Source of the DNA: Phalacrocorax aristotelis
Lineage: Eukaryota > Chordata > Aves > Suliformes > Phalacrocoracidae
Assembly (NCBI RefSeq): GCF_949628215.1
Contig: NC_134311.1
Span: 62,046,205 to 62,110,204 of the forward strand
Direction of reading: 5' to 3'
Length of the DNA: 64,000 nucleotides
Shown here piece after piece: positions 55,600 to 64,000 of this stretch. Under the pieces are notes generated by a model. That model ran no database searches. It saw only the letters and a program-made list of their open reading frames with translations, and was not told where the DNA came from. The position numbers were made by a program, and so were the translations under genes. Within the stretch, counting starts at the first letter, position 1, and each line of letters begins with the position of its first letter.

Positions 55600-58500
55600 A
55601 AGTCAGTCAAAACAATGATAACTAGGGGAGAGGTAAAGGCAGCAGGGGGAAATCACAACCACCAATCCCATTCAGCACGGAGTAGACTTGCACCCTCACT
55701 CCGGTAAGGAGCATGCATGCTAATTTACTAGCAAGGCTAATTGAAATATAGCTAATCAATAGCAGATAAGATGATAATTACAAATTCAAATTTAGGTTGG
55801 TTTTTAGTAATCATGTAACAAGATAAATACATTGTAATTTCATTGTGCTGCGTGCTAGATTTGTGATGTTATCACCTAGCACCCATTTTTGTGCAAATAT
55901 GACATGAATAAAATACCTTTGATCTGTGCGTATCTTGGTGCATTGCACACTGGGTGAACGATCCCACTTTCGGGAAAACACCATGGGTGTATACTCTACA
56001 TATGTAAACACACACACTTCTCTATATCTAAAAAATGTTAAGTGCCCCTTCTCTGTTTTATTAAGCAATCCAAAAAGGCAAGATCTGATACCAAAATGAG
56101 ATTTAAAAATTACCTAGAAGCAGCAGTTGACCCCACCTCCTTGACAATTCTGCATCCAGGAGCAATCCCAGCACCTTTCCAAAATTATCCTGTGCCTGCT
56201 GAAGTCTGTTAATGCCTCAGATGATCCTCATCATAAATAGCTGAGAGCTGAAACCTGTTGACATTTTTAACTGTTATTTGGCCCTGGTAACAAGAAGACA
56301 TGAGCTGTGGTTTGTAAAATGATAAGCAGGCACAGCTCACTTACTGGCATGAAGCAGTCCACAGCATTTACTGCTAACCTAACAAGCCAGACAGAACAGT
56401 TTTACTACAAATCATAAGCATTTACGACTCAAATGCATGTGGGGTGGGGGCATAAGCTCTTTTGGTGACACATTCTACCATCAATTGTCTGTAAAATAAA
56501 AAAATTAGTGAAGAAAATCGCTCAGGAATTGATCTTTAAAAATTAACAGAGGCCCCCCCAAAATTCTTTACAAATCATTATATCAAGATATGGGTAATGT
56601 TATCCTTGGCTTCTGTTCTCCTTTCTCTGCTTGGATACCTACTTTCATAAAACACTCATCTTTGGATACTGCTCTGTATCTGCAGTTTTAGTTAAAATCT
56701 ACCAATGAAGTCAGAAGTTATTGGGAAAATGAGACAGAACGTGACAGCACATACCTTAAGAAATTAGTTTAAAAAAATATAATCATATGGAGCTAGCATT
56801 TGAGAATTAGTTTTGGGGTGAGCAGAGAAATCAAACCTCAAACCACGGTCAAGGCTTACACTCCTATGTCTGGGCCTGCCAAGAGTTTGGGGTTTTGCAA
56901 GGCAGGCCTACCAAAGCAACAAAGCAAGCAGAATTAACTTCTCCTGTCAGGGCCTTGCAAATATTTAGAAATTGGCTCTTGATTTACTCCATATCCACTT
57001 TAATGCTATTTATTGTTGGCCGTGCACATTTTTTCTGAGAACAGGAACTGGGTGAGGGTGTATTGCAGACTGAAATGATTGAGGGAAATAAAAGGAAATG
57101 GCACAGTGGCTGCTCCAAAATGCTTTCCTGCCCTCTTCTGGACTTTCTTGGTACTGGACAGGGAAGAAAGGTCTCAATTCACAACTAAATTCTGGATTTT
57201 GGCAGCTGTGTGCCACAAGAAAACATGCATGTTTGCCAGAGTATATGCATATTGTGGCTCTTAAAAGCAAGACTGTCACATTTGTGATTCAGCTCAGGGA
57301 GACAGCAATGGAAAAAAGTTAGTAAGGAAAAACAGTGTCTTGGGGGTTGGGCAGCGTCAGGTCAGAACAGCCAGGGCACAAGCTGCCCACTCAGAAGATG
57401 AAGACGAAATACATGATCCTGGTGACACTCCAACATGTTCTGGAAGCAATCCTTACCTTTCAGTGAGAACTTGCAAAGATGAAACACTGTTAGACTTCAA
57501 CTGATGACTGTTGCGTAGAACCCAAATATGTTATTCCCACCAGAGAAATCAAAATGGGAACAGCTTACTATTTGCCTGCAGAAGAGCTGAACACACCCGT
57601 TGCAAATGAAGACATTGGGTTCTGTAAGTAGGTGTCTTTGACATTTACTGCCAACTGCTGGGGACAGGCGTTACCACACTGTACTATAAGATTAAGGCGT
57701 TCTACAGTAAATCAAGTAAAGGAAGAGATACAACACTCAATTTATCTTTTATTTAATCCTTGTCATATTTTCCTTCTTGACAGTTAGTACATTTTTCTGA
57801 TTTTAAAAAATCAGATATTAGAATTTATCTGAAGATTTCTGCTGCCAATTTTTGCTTGTGAATTGATATGTTTGTCTCTATTTGCAGGTGGTCATGGAAG
57901 TAATGGAGACTATAAAGAGTGAAATGAAGAATTTAGTAGTCACAAAAAAAGCTACAGAACACTTGAACTAGCAAAAAGTGATTAAAACAAGCCCTAGCTT
58001 TGCAATATGTATTCAGATTGCCTGAATAAGGAAAGGCTTATGTTTGCTACTTAAATCAGAATCATTTACCTGAAAACATAAAATAGCAGATTAACTTCCA
58101 AAGTATACCTCAGTGGCTCCAGAACTCATCTAACCAAATGAGCTCACCTGATATGGTAATTAAGTTATATTTGCAGTAATGCAAAATTTAGACATTTAAT
58201 ATTTGATCCAAGGGCATAAGCAAGTGACATTCATAGATACAGTGTTGTCATAACAGAAGTTCCTACCTTCATTATAGATCAAAAATTTAGTGTTTGTTGC
58301 TGCCCTTTTATCTAAGCATTTTTATTGATGCATTTGATATACGTGTATCAGCCAGTACTCATTCATGTGTCATTTAATATTAGAAACTAAGTCTTGATCT
58401 ATCAAATGTTGCATATGAAATTGTGTATATGAAGTGTACCAGATATCTTTTGTTCACATCAGTAAACTGAACTTACTTATATTACAATAAGCAAGGGACA
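55600..58500. other. Spacer between SETD9 and the MAP3K1 3' end
   Basis: AT-rich DNA with no exon that I can support. Open frames at 57010-57322 occur on both strands over the same bases and lack family resemblance. Confidence 0.5.
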
Positions 58501-60999
58501 AAATTTGTTCAAAAACTTTTATTTACTATAAAGACAAAAACACCAAAATAGGTACAAATTATACTATATAAAATTGGTTCAGTGGGGTAAAAACTTTTAA
58601 TTAAAATATCTTGATATATTTAAAATAACAAAGGATACAATGAAGCCAAATTTCTTAACCCAGAGATTTCTGTAAAATTTGCTTGCACAGTAAGGTGCTA
58701 ATAGAAGTTAGCCCTTAAGCCCTGGAAGTCTTAGGAATCAGTCACATAGCAAATATAATTTCATTGTGAAAGTGAACTTTGGTAGAAGAAACTCTATAGG
58801 ACACCTGAGGTAGTAGAAACTGGAATAAACAGCAGTAGACGTTATTTACAACTTAAGTACCAAATAACATTAAGAACACAAAAAAATAATTACACAATAC
58901 AATTTTCAGTCCAGCTTTGATCCAAAGAAAATAAGAATATTACATCATCACATCTGCATTTTAAAAACACCACAATTACCAGCAAGCTGAGGGAAATGCA
59001 AACAAACTCAAACAAATGCATTTGGACACCTAGAGGCAGTTTGAGTTTGAAATGTGGTAGGCATGGTGATCTACGAAGTAATACTGATTAGCTGAGGTTC
59101 ATCAGTTTATACAGTTTACATTTCTGCCAGAAACAGTATTAATCTGACAACTGATCTTCCAGTACATGATTGGCAAGAGTGCATCCTTTAAAGCTTGCAC
59201 ATAAGAAAGACTTGGAAACAATCTTACTAGAATGAGAAATTCTAAAGTGGTCAAAAAAAGTCAAGTACAAAACAGAGCTACCAAACTTCACATTTCATAT
59301 TAACTTTTTAACTCTTCAAAGTCTTCCAATCTTCCAAAACAAAGGAATGTAAAATTTCCAAAAGAAACACATTCACAACTAATGACACTGCTTTTTTTAT
59401 TAGTATGAGCATGATCATTCCTGTAAACTTATCTTTAAGATGTTTTACTTCCAATTTGTGTTGTACATTTTTAATGTACTATAGCTTATTTAGTTTGTCC
59501 TGAGTCTTTGAAAATAACCAATTCTATTTCAGTCCAAGAATCCAACTGGCTTCTGAAGAGTTAAAACATGAACAGTATTTTCTTCCAAATGAATTAAACA
59601 CAATCATTATTTGATTTAAAAAGATCCCCTCTTAAAAAAGCAAAAGAAAAGCTGCCATTTTCCTTCAGAATTACATGCATCAGAATCTAAAGACCTGCCT
59701 TTAAAATAATTTTATAGACCTGTTTTAAAAAAAACACACCTGCTAAAAAAACCCCAAGTTTTGCACTACAGATGAAGCTTTACTTCACATTTTACTTTAT
59801 CTTGCTTTTCAAGTCCAAGTTTGTTTCTTGTTAAAATAAATACCTTTGTAATGGTAATATTTTTAACATTTTCAAATTAAATTACCTCTACTGGCTACAG
59901 TAAATAGATGATGTATGGCAGAAGGAAAACAGCAGGTAAAACTTATCAGTAGAGAATGTGACCTCAGTTTTGTTACACAAAGAATGAGATTTGCTCATAG
60001 CTGGCACTTGCTACCACTGAAGTACATGACAAAGGCTCCCATAACCTTTAATGTGAGCTGGGTTTGGGGCCTTTGACATGAAACTTCTCTACATGATTCG
60101 CCAGAAGAAACCACTATATGAAAAGGCTCAACAACTTCTAGCCTGATTCAGACTAAGTTGTTTTATACCCAACAATCTTTTTGTTGTTGTGTTTTTTTAA
60201 ATTAACCTATGTTATCAGAGCCTTCAACATTGCCTTGTTGAAGGTGGCATTTTATTTTATTCCAGATTTCCAGCAAATCTGTTTTTAAAACTCTTGTGTC
60301 AACAAGGTGTCCATGACACAGCTTGTATCTTTTTCTAAAGACTATTAAGATCCCCTTTTTCTGAAAATTAAAAATACAATTAAAACAAACTTTAATTTCA
60401 AAAGAAATTACATGGCCAACAGTAAATGCACAGTGAACCACAACTGCCTGCTCTTACTTTAAGAAGGCAAAATGTTTTTTTAAAGTATCCATCAACGACT
60501 GGATTTGTTCCTCAGAGAACTTAATGCAATTAAAAGGAACAGAGAACTTCCTTTTAACCAGTGCTGAAAACTAATTGCAGAACCCTCTGCGTACACCTAC
60601 ATGATGTGAAATGGAACAGTGATTGCTAATTAAAATAGATCCTGAGCCCCTCAGCTGCTAATATTGCTGAAAAAGTGCTCCAAATAAAATAAAAATCACT
60701 TATCTGCTAAATAACTATGCAGATTTAAGGAAAGACGCTTTTGTGTTCACAAAGCCAGATGTTTGAAAAGGCACAGTTTACAAATCTCTGCACAAGTTGT
60801 GAAATGTTGCATACTGAGCTTAGGTAAATATTTTGATTTGTCAATCACATACTTAGGTAGGGTCCTCCACTGGCCTATGTCCTTGATGTATCTATCATTA
60901 AGGCCAGCAGAATAATACAATTTGCTGTGCTTAACTGCACTGCAAGACAGTTATGTTCAGTAGCATCTTCTTCAATATATCAGCCTTATACATAAATAG
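58501..60999 (-). other. MAP3K1: MAP3K1 3' UTR
   Basis: About 2.5 kb of AT-rich sequence follows the MAP3K1 stop on the minus strand and ends at a good poly(A) signal, AATAAA at 58523-58518, with cleavage expected near 58500. The length is close to that of the mammalian MAP3K1 3' UTR as I recall it. Confidence 0.65.
58518..58523 (-). terminator. MAP3K1: MAP3K1 poly(A) signal
   Basis: Minus-strand AATAAA in AGTAAATAAAAGTTTTTGAA, about 2.5 kb after the stop, followed by a U/G-rich stretch. Confidence 0.6.

Positions 61000-64000
<3,001 letters not shown>

Overview
The window is vertebrate genomic DNA, most likely from a bird. The genes carry many introns with canonical GT/AG splice sites, CpG-island promoters and AATAAA poly(A) signals. 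The interspersed repeats are of avian type: CR1 LINE 3' ends, and LTRs whose termini look like the ERVL-type LTRs common in bird genomes. The gene order MIER3 - SETD9 - MAP3K1 matches human 5q11.2. In birds that segment lies on the Z chromosome, so Z linkage is a reasonable inference but cannot be shown from sequence alone.

Layout from left to right. (1) 0-5.6 kb: AT-rich non-coding DNA leading into a CpG island (about 4.3-5.6 kb), probably the promoter of a leftward gene. By synteny the best candidate is GPBP1, but no GPBP1 coding exon is visible. (2) 5.6-17.3 kb: intergenic DNA with one well-preserved solo ERV LTR flanked by a perfect 5-bp target duplication. (3) 17.4-40.85 kb: a complete MIER3 gene on the + strand, with 13 coding exons encoding 551 residues and a long 3' UTR. 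Its large ninth intron holds degraded retroviral sequence. (4) 40.9-47 kb: a gap between the convergent MIER3 and SETD9 ends, with a second LTR and a 61-codon minus-strand candidate terminal exon at 45.1-45.3 kb that belongs to no gene I recognise. (5) 47.1-53.8 kb: a complete SETD9 gene on the - strand, with 6 exons encoding 294 residues and a CpG-island promoter. (6) 54-58.5 kb: the SETD9-MAP3K1 spacer, with a plus-strand LTR and a CR1 end. (7) 58.5-64 kb: the 3' end of MAP3K1 on the - strand, comprising its 3' UTR and its last three coding exons, which encode the C-terminal half of the kinase domain. The rest of MAP3K1 lies beyond the right edge.

The three recognised genes do not form an operon-like system. 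MIER3 is a chromatin corepressor component, SETD9 a SET-domain protein and MAP3K1 a MAPK-cascade kinase and ubiquitin ligase. They are linked by ancient synteny. I rebuilt both complete genes exon by exon; every splice phase joins correctly. I see no convincing new biological system. The most worthwhile unexplained signals are the orphan coding-like segment at 45-46.3 kb, the YY1-like motifs laid over two start codons, and the LTRs lying near gene promoters.
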